From Oryzisolibacter sp. LB2S (GTDB lineage Bacteria; Pseudomonadota; Gammaproteobacteria; Burkholderiales; Burkholderiaceae_C), in assembly GCF_040732315.1 (NCBI RefSeq), contig NZ_CP160388.1, positions 2,570,494 through 2,634,493 on the forward strand: a stretch of DNA of 64,000 nt, written 5' to 3'. Positions 1 to 6,914 of the stretch are shown in pieces. Position 1 is the stretch's first letter. The number at the start of each line of letters is the position of its first letter. A program made the position numbers and the translations under genes. Below the pieces are notes generated by a model. It ran no database searches, was not told the DNA's origin, and saw only the letters and a program-made list of their open reading frames with translations.

Positions 1-1219
1 CGCGCACCGAGACCAGACGGTCTTCGAGTGCAGCATCCAGCGCAGTTTGTTGCCGGTTCAGACCGTCCTTGAGCAGCGCGAACTCGGCGTCCAGCTGCGC
101 TTTCATCAGCGTTGTCTGCGCGCCGGTCGTGTCCTGCGCTGGCTTGACGGCTTTGGGCTTGGTCAGGCGCTGAAGCAGTTCCGGATCGGCCTGGATCTTG
201 GGTGCCTTGACCTCGATGGGCTTGGAGTCGAACAGGCTGTCACGAAAGGACGCCAGTTCATCCAGCCGTTTGACCAGATTGCCCTTGAGGTCGGCAATGA
301 TGGCCTTGGCCCCATCGGTGTTGCCCTTGAGCGCCTCGACCGCCGCCGCCACACCGGCACCAATGGCCTCGCCCAAGGCGACGAAGGCCTTGCCAACGGT
401 GGCGGCACCCAGTGCCAGGGTCTTTAGCACCAGCACCACGCCATCCAGGATCGCGCGCAGTGTGCCGCCTTGCTTGGCCGACTCGACCATGCCACCGGCC
501 ATATCGTTCAGGGCGGGCAGCAAGGACGCGATGATCTGGTTGCCGATGCTGGTGGTGGCCAGTTTCAGCTTGTCGAGGGCATCGTTGAAGTTGCCCGCCT
601 GCGCCGCCGTTTCGCTGCTCATCTGCACGCCGAGCGCCTGCATCTCAGCGGCGAGCTCATTGATGCCGTCGCGCCCCTGATTCAGGAACGGGATCAGCTC
701 GGCTCCCGACTTGCCGAACAGTTGCACGGCCAGCGCGGTTTTCTCCGCGCCATCGGGCATGGCCTTGAAGCGCTCGGCCAGATCGAGTAGCACCTGATCG
801 GTGGCGCGCAGGGTGCCGTCCTGGTTCTTGAACTCGATACCTACGGCGGAGAATCCGCGAGCGGCATCTTCCGATCCGGTCGCGGCTTCCAGCATCGTGG
901 TGGACAGCTTGCGCAGCCCCTTCTCGAACGATTCGCCAGACACACCGGACTGCTCGGCTGCCGGTTTCCATACCGACAGAGTCTCGACGCTGACACCGAC
1001 ACGTTGCGACATCTCGTCCAGCGCGTCGCCAGTGTCGATGGCCGATTTCACCATCGCGATCAGACCGGCCACGGAGACAGCCACCCCGAGGTTGGCCAGC
1101 ACGCCGTTGACGCTCTTGGCGGTGTCGGTGAGGCCACCCAGGCCCCGCTTGATCGAGTCGAAAGCGGTCTTGGTCTGGTCGACGGCACTGATCAGGATTT
1201 GGGCACGATTGCTTGCCAT
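1..1219 (-). CDS. Phage tail tape measure protein (partial, C-terminus outside window)
   Basis: The reading frame runs off the left edge of the window, leaving about 406 N-terminal codons. It starts MASNRAQILISAVDQTKTAF and continues with long alanine-rich helices. Stretches such as RVGVSVETLSVWKPAAEQSG and QLFGKSGAELIPFL are typical of lambda-type tape measure proteins, which set tail length and are injected with DNA. Its ATG overlaps the stop of the upstream gene by one base (TGATG), so it is translationally coupled to the tail operon. Position after the tail tube and tail chaperone genes supports the call. Family membership is recognition from sequence; the size of the full protein is unknown. 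Confidence 0.9.
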   Translation of the reverse strand, partial: MASNRAQILISAVDQTKTAFDSIKRGLGGLTDTAKSVNGVLANLGVAVSVAGLIAMVKSAIDTGDALDEMSQRVGVSVETLSVWKPAAEQSGVSGESFEKGLRKLSTTMLEAATGSEDAARGFSAVGIEFKNQDGTLRATDQVLLDLAERFKAMPDGAEKTALAVQLFGKSGAELIPFLNQGRDGINELAAEMQALGVQMSSETAAQAGNFNDALDKLKLATTSIGNQIIASLLPALNDMAGGMVESAKQGGTLRAILDGVVLVLKTLALGAATVGKAFVALGEAIGAGVAAAVEALKGNTDGAKAIIADLKGNLVKRLDELASFRDSLFDSKPIEVKAPKIQADPELLQRLTKPKAVKPAQDTTGAQTTLMKAQLDAEFALLKDGLNRQQTALDAALEDRLVSVR

Positions 1220-1860
1220 CAGACTTTGTCCAGTTCTTGTTGAATCGCCCGCACCAAGGCAGGTAGTGCGCGTTGCACGCCACCCGCCAGATTCAGTCGT
1301 CGTTTGAGATCGACGCGCTTGACCAGCACGGCGATGGGAATCTCCTGGCCACGCTTGATCTGCTTGGCCCCGGTACGACCACGCTCGGCACGCTTGAAGC
1401 GGCCCAGCTGCCCGGCGTTCTCTTTGATGTTCTCGGCCATCAGCAGCACGCGACCGTTCTTCTCGATGAAGAAGGCATTGCCCGCGCGCATCAGGCCGTC
1501 AATAACCGCCTTGAAGCGCTTGGGGCCGATGCGCCCGGGCAGCAGCGGGATCAGCAAATTGCCGCTCACCGTGCCGCCTTTTTCGTGCAGGCCGAGCCAA
1601 GGAATCTTGCTGCCGACCAGCAAGGCAGGAAGTTGCTCCGGCTTCTTGTCGAACACCTTCACGCCCATCGAGGAGATGAAGCTGTTGCGCTTGACGGTGA
1701 AGGCACTGCGCATCTCAGATCGCGCCGCATCACGCACTTCACGCCCGCCCGATTGCATGCCCTTGGCGACGGCAGTGTGGATGGCGCGACGCCGCTCGGC
1801 GCTCCAAGCCGCCAACTGGCGTGGATCGAGCAGGCCGGTGGTGGTCAGTGACAGGCGCAC
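1219..1860 (-). CDS. DUF6441-like phage minor tail protein
   Basis: This 213-residue basic protein lies between the tail chaperone genes and the tape measure gene. It starts MRLSLTTTGLLDPRQLAAWS and holds an N-terminal segment rich in Arg and Ala followed by a mixed alpha/beta region (LLVGSKIPWLGLHEKGG). It resembles a conserved siphophage family annotated as DUF6441, loosely comparable to HK97 gp10 or lambda gpZ tail-completion proteins. A role in joining or completing the tail is inferred from position only. The start codon is separated by 5 bases from the stop of the upstream chaperone frame, and the stop overlaps the next start. Confidence 0.6.
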   Translation of the reverse strand: MRLSLTTTGLLDPRQLAAWSAERRRAIHTAVAKGMQSGGREVRDAARSEMRSAFTVKRNSFISSMGVKVFDKKPEQLPALLVGSKIPWLGLHEKGGTVSGNLLIPLLPGRIGPKRFKAVIDGLMRAGNAFFIEKNGRVLLMAENIKENAGQLGRFKRAERGRTGAKQIKRGQEIPIAVLVKRVDLKRRLNLAGGVQRALPALVRAIQQELDKV

Positions 1861-1865
1861 GTTTT

Positions 1866-2153
1866 TCAGTCCTTGAGCAGATCGCGTTGCAGTTGTTCGA
1901 TGCCACGCTTCTCGCCCTGGGCCGCCACGGCATGAATGCCGAGCAGCTGGGCAAGCTGCTGCCGCTCGATCTGTCCGTCGACATCCAGAAAGGCTTGCGC
2001 CTGCGTGAGCGTATAGGCCGTCACGTCGCCAAGGCGGTGCCCGGCGCGGATCAGACGGGCGACGGCAGCGTCCCAGCCGAGTTCGTCAGCGAGCGCAGCG
2101 TCGGGGCGAGTCGCTGAGCCGCGCCCTGAACCGCCGGAACGACGTGCGCCACG
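1866..2153 (-). CDS. Tail assembly chaperone extension (T-like frame reached by -1 frameshift)
   Basis: This 95-codon segment has no convincing start of its own and overlaps the 3' part of the upstream chaperone gene in the -1 frame. Beginning at base 2153 it reads RGARRSGGSGRGSATRPDAA, a Gly/Arg/Ser linker, followed by an ordered domain (DELGWDAAVARLIRAGHRLG and onward). In lambda-type phages the tail chaperones G and GT are made from one start, with GT produced by a -1 ribosomal slip. The slippery heptamer at 2153-2159 fits exactly. I infer a G-T fusion of about 195 residues. The alternative, an independent gene with an unseen start, is less likely. Confidence 0.65.
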   Translation of the reverse strand, partial: RGARRSGGSGRGSATRPDAALADELGWDAAVARLIRAGHRLGDVTAYTLTQAQAFLDVDGQIERQQLAQLLGIHAVAAQGEKRGIEQLQRDLLKD

Positions 2154-2452
2154 AAAAAATCCGCGTTGACCTCGAACACGGCGGCGGCCAGAAGCACGGC
2201 GTCCTCCAACGACAGGTCGTTGATCCACGCGCGCTCACGCCGGGTGGTGATCGCCAGCAGATCGAGCACGGCATCGCCATGCCGTCCCAGCAGCGCCATC
2301 CAGTCCGGATCGCTGGTGATTTCCTCGGCCAACGGGCGCACCACGGCCAGCAGCCGTGGCAACTCACCCAGACGGATCGGCGTCAGTTCCAGCGCGGTGC
2401 CGGACAGCGTCACGACCACAGGCTCAGGGGGGAATGTCTTGAAGCCGTCCAT
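2051..2452 (-). CDS. Phage tail assembly chaperone (G-like)
   Basis: This 133-residue protein starts MDGFKTFPPEPVVVTLSGTA. It is acidic and helical, with the segment [20 protein letters not shown] typical of phage tail tube-associated chaperones. Such proteins coat the tape measure during tail assembly. ATG at 2452 overlaps the stop of the tail tube gene (TGATG); a GTG one codon upstream is an alternative start. The gene contains the slippery heptamer at 2153-2159 that can fuse it to the downstream frame. Function is inferred from order and the frameshift arrangement. Confidence 0.65.
   Translation of the reverse strand: MDGFKTFPPEPVVVTLSGTALELTPIRLGELPRLLAVVRPLAEEITSDPDWMALLGRHGDAVLDLLAITTRRERAWINDLSLEDAVLLAAAVFEVNADFFVAHVVPAVQGAAQRLAPTLRSLTNSAGTLPSPV
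2153..2159 (-). promoter_or_regulatory. Probable -1 ribosomal frameshift site (T TTT TTC)
   Basis: On the minus strand the chaperone reading frame runs GCG GAT TTT TTC GTG. The heptamer T TTT TTC lets both tRNAs re-pair after a -1 slip. The shifted frame is open for a further 95 codons, whereas the zero frame ends 33 codons later. Location in the tail chaperone pair upstream of the tape measure matches the conserved position of this signal in siphophages. No stimulatory structure was computed. Confidence 0.65.
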
Positions 2453-3204
2453 CACAGCAGCACCAGACGGCCGAACTGACCGAGATCACCGCCGACTGGC
2501 TTGGTCAGATCCGCCAGCACTTGGCCCGAAAGCTCGAACTTCAGCAGTTCGTCCGTGATGATCGAGAGTTCCTTGGCCGGGTTGATGGCCACGCGGTAGA
2601 GGTCGATCACCACCTCGCGGTTGCCGTCGGCTGTGTTGAGCCCCTCGAAGCGAATCCATCGCTCGGGCAAGGGCTGGGTGAACATCGCCGTGCTCTGCGC
2701 CGCGCCATAGGCGTAATCGACAGTGAACGGCTCGGTGTACGGGCCGCCCGACGTGGCATCCAGCACCACCAGTGAACCGTGCTTGGCATTGACGCTGTAC
2801 TGGCTGGCCGGGAGCGTCTTTGGCGTGGCATCTGAGTCCTGGATCTGCACCGCCGACACGTTTTGCATGGTCAACGGATACAGACTGCCCGGGGTGACAG
2901 GGTTGGGCAGTAGTTCGCCAGTTACCGTGCCGGGGGTGATCGTGGTCGTGGTGCCGTAGAGCGCGAGCGCCAAGTTGGTAGCGATCAGCTCTTCCAACGT
3001 GCAGGCGAACTCGCCTTTCTTGGTCTTGATGAGCTGGAGGTCAGTCAGGCGCTGACCCGACTGCGCTTCCTGGTGCTCGATGGTGTCCACCGACAGCGAC
3101 ACCTTCAGCTCGGGCACGTTGCCGACGAAGGTCAGTCCTGCTGGATTGCCGAGGTCATCGCGTGCGCCGATGTAGACGCGGCCTTGTCCGGAAAAGTAAG
3201 CCAT
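2452..3204 (-). CDS. Phage major tail tube protein
   Basis: A 250-residue protein beginning MAYFSGQGRVYIGARDDLGN. It is rich in beta-forming and threonine segments (GTTTTITPGTVTGELL) and has the N-terminal ring-forming character of siphophage tail tube proteins, which polymerise around the tape measure. Its place after the tail terminator gene and before the chaperone pair is the standard lambda-like order. The stop overlaps the next start. The call rests on overall resemblance and order, not on a catalytic motif. Confidence 0.8.
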   Translation of the reverse strand: MAYFSGQGRVYIGARDDLGNPAGLTFVGNVPELKVSLSVDTIEHQEAQSGQRLTDLQLIKTKKGEFACTLEELIATNLALALYGTTTTITPGTVTGELLPNPVTPGSLYPLTMQNVSAVQIQDSDATPKTLPASQYSVNAKHGSLVVLDATSGGPYTEPFTVDYAYGAAQSTAMFTQPLPERWIRFEGLNTADGNREVVIDLYRVAINPAKELSIITDELLKFELSGQVLADLTKPVGGDLGQFGRLVLL

Positions 3205-3206
3205 GT

Positions 3207-3410
3207 TCAGTCTCCTTGGGTGGCTGCAGTTGTGGAAACACCAGACGTAGCATCACGGCGGGTGGGTTTGGAATCGGTGGCTGGGGTGGCCGCTTTGGCC
3301 GTGCCTTGTGTGATCAGCCAACGGGCGCTGGCGTCATTCAGATCAAGGCGATCACCCATGGCGAGGCGCTTGCCTGCGTGGGTATGGGGTTTCAGTAGTT
3401 CTATGTGCAT
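3207..3410 (-). CDS. Small phage protein, DUF7210-like
   Basis: A 67-residue protein starting MHIELLKPHTHAGKRLAMGD, with the pattern of a short beta-rich domain that ends in WLITQGTAK, followed by a disordered Thr/Ala-rich tail. Short proteins of this type (I recall the name DUF7210) sit between the tail terminator and tail tube genes in many siphophages; their function is not known to me. The ATG is preceded by GGATGAAC. It lies 2 bases upstream of the tail tube start and 4 bases after the preceding gene. Confidence 0.6.
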   Translation of the reverse strand: MHIELLKPHTHAGKRLAMGDRLDLNDASARWLITQGTAKAATPATDSKPTRRDATSGVSTTAATQGD

Positions 3411-3414
3411 GGGT

Positions 3415-3840
3415 TCATCCTGTTTGGGTGAGGTCGATGGCATGGGTGCGGTAGCGGATCTCGTAGCGGGCGGGGAGCGCGACGGCCCCGGCGTCGGCGT
3501 CGTCGAACTCCCATTCGCAGTCGATCTCGCGCACGGCGATAGCCAGACCGCCCAGATTCGGGTCGGCGAGCATTGCCGCGTGGGCCGCGACCAGCGCCTG
3601 GTCGGCGACGTCGAAGGCATCTGCACCGCGTGCCACCACGGCAAGCCGGACGATCAGCAGCCGGTCGACCAGGTGGTTGGCGTGGGCGGTGATGCTGTCG
3701 CCATCAACGAACACCAGCAGCGCTGGACTGGCCTCGCGGGTGACCGGCACGGCAGGCATGCGCAGCACCGGTGTCGGGGCAATCCCAGATGCCAGGCGCG
3801 TGACGATCTCCCGCAAGACGCGCTCGCGGACGGAGTTCAT
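3415..3840 (-). CDS. Phage tail terminator / minor tail protein (gpU-like)
   Basis: This 141-residue protein starts MNSVRERVLREIVTRLASGI. The layout of an N-terminal helix, a central beta region (ALLVFVDGDSITAHANHLVD) and a strand rich in R, E and D (EWEFDDADAG) fits the small tail terminator proteins that cap the tail tube and join it to the head. Order (after the head-tail joining gene, before the tube gene) supports this. No catalytic residues are expected. The gene could alternatively be called a head-tail connector; structural comparison would decide. Confidence 0.6.
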   Translation of the reverse strand: MNSVRERVLREIVTRLASGIAPTPVLRMPAVPVTREASPALLVFVDGDSITAHANHLVDRLLIVRLAVVARGADAFDVADQALVAAHAAMLADPNLGGLAIAVREIDCEWEFDDADAGAVALPARYEIRYRTHAIDLTQTG

Positions 3841-3850
3841 GGGGAGTTCC

Positions 3851-4129
3851 TCAGAGTTGGGAGAGCGAGGCGCGACGCTCGGTGCCGTCGCCGATGGCGC
3901 GCACGTCGCGCACCTGATAGGTATTGCCTGCCACCTCGACGGTGTCCCCGGCTGCCAGCGTCAGCCAGGACGCCGGGTAGTCGATCTGGTAGTCCCGCGA
4001 CAGTGCAAAACCATCCAGCACGGTTTCGTCTGGGGCACGGAAGGCGCATTGCACGGTGGTGCCCGCCACCGTGACGGCGGTCAGGAGTCCGGCATTGCGG
4101 GCCGCTTCGTACAGCGTCGCGACATCCAT
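3851..4129 (-). CDS. Phage head-tail joining protein (gpFII-like)
   Basis: A 92-residue protein starting MDVATLYEAARNAGLLTAVT, with a beta-rich middle (LTLAAGDTVEVAGNTYQVRD). It resembles small head-tail attachment proteins of the FII type that bind beneath the portal. The ATG at 4129 overlaps the capsid stop by one base (TGATG), so it is made together with capsid protein. It is assigned by size, position after the capsid gene and general similarity. Confidence 0.6.
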   Translation of the reverse strand: MDVATLYEAARNAGLLTAVTVAGTTVQCAFRAPDETVLDGFALSRDYQIDYPASWLTLAAGDTVEVAGNTYQVRDVRAIGDGTERRASLSQL

Positions 4130-5151
4130 CAGGCTGCAACGAGCTTGATCAGCACGCCCGGGCGGTGGCACATCGGCAGCGGGTTCGACTGCGTGTGCAG
4201 ATCGGTGCCCCGGTCGAACTTTCGCGGCTCCTGCTTGGCATACAACGGCTGGCCGATGGTGTTCACGGTCTCGTTGAAGTCCGCAGGCGCGAAGTACGTG
4301 GCGAAGGTATCCACCGTGCCGACCGGGAAGGCATGGGCTTCCCCTGCGGCAATGAAGCGGCGCGACCCCAGCGTGCCGTCGGCCTGCACAAAGGACGCCT
4401 GGCCACGGTATTCCTCGAAGGTGATGCCGCTGTAGCTGAAGCCCGAGCGCATGTCGTTGATCAGCACTGCGCCCTGCTGCCAGTTCTGGTAGGCGGTCTT
4501 GACCTCCTTGTGGGTGGTCAGCGCCCGGAAGAACTCGGTCGAGCACAGCACATGCACGCCGGTCGAGAACTCGCCGGTGAGCCCATCTTCCATGAGGCCC
4601 AGCAACTCGAGGCAGGCAGTCTTGATTTGCCCGTTGTCGGCCGCAGTCGAAAACTCGAAGGACACCGATTGCGCAGTGATGTCGAACTCGTCGAACAGAT
4701 CGACGAGTTCACTGCCATCAGCGTCGAGAATCTTGCCCTTGAGCGCCCCCATGCGCAGATGCTCCAGAGTGATCGCGTGCTTGTTGCGCATGGTCTCCAG
4801 ATGGCGGGCCATGACACCGCCGATGGCTTCCATTTCGGTTTCGGAACCGAAGGCGCGCAGTCCTTGCACTTCCTCTGGCAGCACCACGTCGTCGTGGGGG
4901 ATGTGCGGGATCACGAAGGAGCGCAGGTTGCGCTTGCCACGTTCACCCACCGTGCCGGGCGAACCGGGCGCGCGGGTGGGCAGCAGGTTCAGACGACCGG
5001 CGTACTCCTCGACGATGATCTGCCGGGTGCGCACCGGCTTGGCCGGGAACAGGTTGAGTTGCTCCAGCCGCCCATAGCGGTTGGGCAGGAGGTTGATGGC
5101 GGCCGTCAGGCTGGCCATCGAGAAGCCGGGGTTTTCAAAAGGGTTCTGCAT
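4129..5151 (-). CDS. Phage major capsid protein (lambda gpE family)
   Basis: The 340-residue protein starting MQNPFENPGFSMASLTAAIN is nearly the same length as lambda gpE (341). The N-terminal pattern LTAAINLLPNRYGRLEQLNLF and the later segments RHLETMRNKHAITLEHLRMG and GEAHAFPVG are recognisable features of the phage major capsid protein E family. It forms the icosahedral shell. The chosen start at 5151 leaves a 73-base gap after the decoration gene that holds a short hairpin. The stop overlaps the next gene. Confidence 0.9.
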   Translation of the reverse strand: MQNPFENPGFSMASLTAAINLLPNRYGRLEQLNLFPAKPVRTRQIIVEEYAGRLNLLPTRAPGSPGTVGERGKRNLRSFVIPHIPHDDVVLPEEVQGLRAFGSETEMEAIGGVMARHLETMRNKHAITLEHLRMGALKGKILDADGSELVDLFDEFDITAQSVSFEFSTAADNGQIKTACLELLGLMEDGLTGEFSTGVHVLCSTEFFRALTTHKEVKTAYQNWQQGAVLINDMRSGFSYSGITFEEYRGQASFVQADGTLGSRRFIAAGEAHAFPVGTVDTFATYFAPADFNETVNTIGQPLYAKQEPRKFDRGTDLHTQSNPLPMCHRPGVLIKLVAA

Positions 5152-5172
5152 TTGGGATCTCCAGAAATGACG

Positions 5173-5193
5173 AAACCCGCCAGCGGCGGGTTT
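5173..5193 (-). terminator. Hairpin between decoration and capsid genes
   Basis: A perfect 9-bp stem (AAACCCGCC / GGCGGGTTT) with a 3-base loop lies in the gap between the decoration gene and the capsid start. On the minus strand the stem itself ends in TTT, so it could act as a weak intrinsic terminator or as an mRNA-stabilising or processing hairpin that adjusts the decoration:capsid ratio. Only the structure is seen; the role is inferred. Confidence 0.5.
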
Positions 5194-5224
5194 GGGGGGA
5201 GTGAAACGGAGCGTTGGAAGTGGG

Positions 5225-5602
5225 TCAGGCGCTATCGCGGGCCAGGACTCCACGTTCTGCGAGTTGCTTGATGGCAGCCACTTTGTGCGCAGTGCTGATG
5301 CCGGTCGGCCAGATCAATGCGCCGTGCGCGACGATGGCGTGGCGGGCGATCAGGATCGCGTCCTCACGGTCAATCAGCGTCGCATCGACGTCATTGCCGA
5401 GCACGCCGACGGCGGTTTCCGTGCCGTCCGAAGCGCTCGGGTCGAGGGTCTTGAGCTTGGCGGTAGCCGTTTCGCGGCCCACCACGGTACCCAGCGACAG
5501 GTTCTGCGCGGCCGCGACGGTGTCTTGGTCACGCGAGTAGAGATTCGGCGCTTCGTACTTCAACAGGTCGCCGAGATTCTTGGGTTGAGAGACAGTGGGC
5601 AT
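5225..5602 (-). CDS. Head decoration protein (lambda gpD family)
   Basis: A 125-residue protein starting MPTVSQPKNLGDLLKYEAPN. Features typical of lambda gpD/SHP relatives are the motif YSRDQDTVAAAQNLSLGTVV near the N-terminus and a TAVGVLGNDVDAT segment. These trimeric proteins stabilise the expanded capsid. It lies immediately after the protease/scaffold gene and before the capsid gene, the standard lambda order C-Nu3-D-E. Confidence 0.85.
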   Translation of the reverse strand: MPTVSQPKNLGDLLKYEAPNLYSRDQDTVAAAQNLSLGTVVGRETATAKLKTLDPSASDGTETAVGVLGNDVDATLIDREDAILIARHAIVAHGALIWPTGISTAHKVAAIKQLAERGVLARDSA

Positions 5603-5605
5603 GGC

Positions 5606-5980
5606 TTACTCCTTGGCGGTGAGTTTCTTGACGGCAGCGACCACCGGACTGTTTTCCGGGTGCTGGCTGGTTCCTGCATCGGCGGTGATACGCGAGGCAA
5701 TTTCGGGTTGGTCGGCACGGGCGTCGAGCAAGGCGCGGCGCACCTGCGCTTCCGAGAAGCCTGCTGCGAGGAATTCCGCCGTGCGTTGGGATTGGCCCGC
5801 GATCAGGCACATCTCTGCAATGGCCTGAGCTTGGCCGCGCCCGCTGGCGAAGGACTGCGCCAGTGCGGCTTGGGCGGCAGGCGTCGGTTGCGGATCGCTG
5901 TCGGTCTGCGGCTGGTCGCCCTGTGGGTCGGTGTCGGCCGGATGGCTCGGGTTTTCGTGGTCGTCTTTGGGGTCGGTCAT
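5606..5980 (-). CDS. Nested scaffold protein (lambda Nu3-like internal start)
   Basis: Within the protease gene an ATG at 5980 is preceded by CTGGAGAACACC, a well spaced Shine-Dalgarno. It would produce a 124-residue protein starting MTDPKDDHENPSHPADTDPQ in the same frame as the protease tail. It is acidic and Pro/Gln-rich at first, then helical (AQSFASGRGQAQAIAEM), as phage scaffolds are. Lambda makes Nu3 in just this way from the 3' end of gene C. Separate expression is inferred, not shown. Confidence 0.6.
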   Translation of the reverse strand: MTDPKDDHENPSHPADTDPQGDQPQTDSDPQPTPAAQAALAQSFASGRGQAQAIAEMCLIAGQSQRTAEFLAAGFSEAQVRRALLDARADQPEIASRITADAGTSQHPENSPVVAAVKKLTAKE

Positions 5981-6913
5981 GGTGTTCTCCAGGGTGAAAG
6001 GTTTTCTTCGGGGCGGGTTTGAAATGGATTGAGTGGACAGGCTTCGCGGCGAGGCGCGGGCCACGCCGGGCTGCGCCAAGCGCTGCTTGGCCGCCAACGC
6101 GTCGGTGAACTCGGTCATCACCGCATCAAACGGCATCACGGCGTCGGCGAGGCCCACTGCCACCGCTTGCTCGCCATAGAACAGCCCCGCCTCGGTGGCG
6201 CGCACGGCATCCGGGTCGATGCCGCGCATCTGGCCGACCTGATTCACGAAGATGTCGTACAGGCGATCCACCTCGGCCTGCAACGCGGTAGTGGCCTGGC
6301 GAGTGAGTGGCTCGTGCGGGGAGAAATCGTTCTTGTGGCTGCCCGCGAAGACAGCGGTGTAGTTCAGGCCGTCCTTGGCGTCCTTCACCGACTGGTCGAC
6401 GTGCAGCGCGATCACGCCAATCGACCCGACGCCAGCGGTCTGCGACAGCGTCAGGCGCTGGCAGGCAGCCGCAATGGCAAAAGCCGCCGAGTACGCGGCG
6501 TCGTTGGCGTGCGCCCAGATCGGCTTGATGGTGCTGGCGGCGCGGATGCGCTCGGCCAGTTCGAACACACCCGATGCCTCGCCGCCGGGTGAATCCAGAT
6601 CGAGCAGGATGCCCGCCACCTGTGGGTCGGCCAGCGCGGCGTCCAGTCGGGCTTCGATCTCGCCGTAGGACATCAGGCCAGAGGCGGCTTCGATACCCAT
6701 CGAACGTCTGACCAGCGTGCCGACCACCGGGATGACGGCAATGCCCGCCTGACCCGATGTGGCGCTCTGGCGCGGCATGGGCAGCGGCATCGCCATGTCC
6801 AGATCGGGTAAGCCGATGCGGGAACCCAGCACGGAGAGGATCACGTCGAGTTTGGGACGCGCAATGAGGAGCGGCGTCCCGTAGAGGCGGGACGCCAGAT
6901 GAACGAGTTGCAT
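5606..6913 (-). CDS. Phage prohead protease, S49 family, with C-terminal scaffold
   Basis: A 435-residue protein starting MQLVHLASRLYGTPLLIARP. The N-terminal 280 residues form an S49 (SppA/ClpP-like) peptidase, with IPVVGTLVRRSM, LDLDSPGGEASG and AYSAAFAIAAA carrying the expected nucleophile serine, then GVGSIGV. The rest is a low-complexity, acidic scaffold-like tail. This is the lambda gpC arrangement, in which the protease matures the prohead and the tail acts as scaffold. The start at 6913 lies one base after the portal stop. An internal start at 5980 would yield the scaffold alone. Confidence 0.88.
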   Translation of the reverse strand: MQLVHLASRLYGTPLLIARPKLDVILSVLGSRIGLPDLDMAMPLPMPRQSATSGQAGIAVIPVVGTLVRRSMGIEAASGLMSYGEIEARLDAALADPQVAGILLDLDSPGGEASGVFELAERIRAASTIKPIWAHANDAAYSAAFAIAAACQRLTLSQTAGVGSIGVIALHVDQSVKDAKDGLNYTAVFAGSHKNDFSPHEPLTRQATTALQAEVDRLYDIFVNQVGQMRGIDPDAVRATEAGLFYGEQAVAVGLADAVMPFDAVMTEFTDALAAKQRLAQPGVARASPRSLSTQSISNPPRRKPFTLENTMTDPKDDHENPSHPADTDPQGDQPQTDSDPQPTPAAQAALAQSFASGRGQAQAIAEMCLIAGQSQRTAEFLAAGFSEAQVRRALLDARADQPEIASRITADAGTSQHPENSPVVAAVKKLTAKE

Positions 6914-6914
6914 G

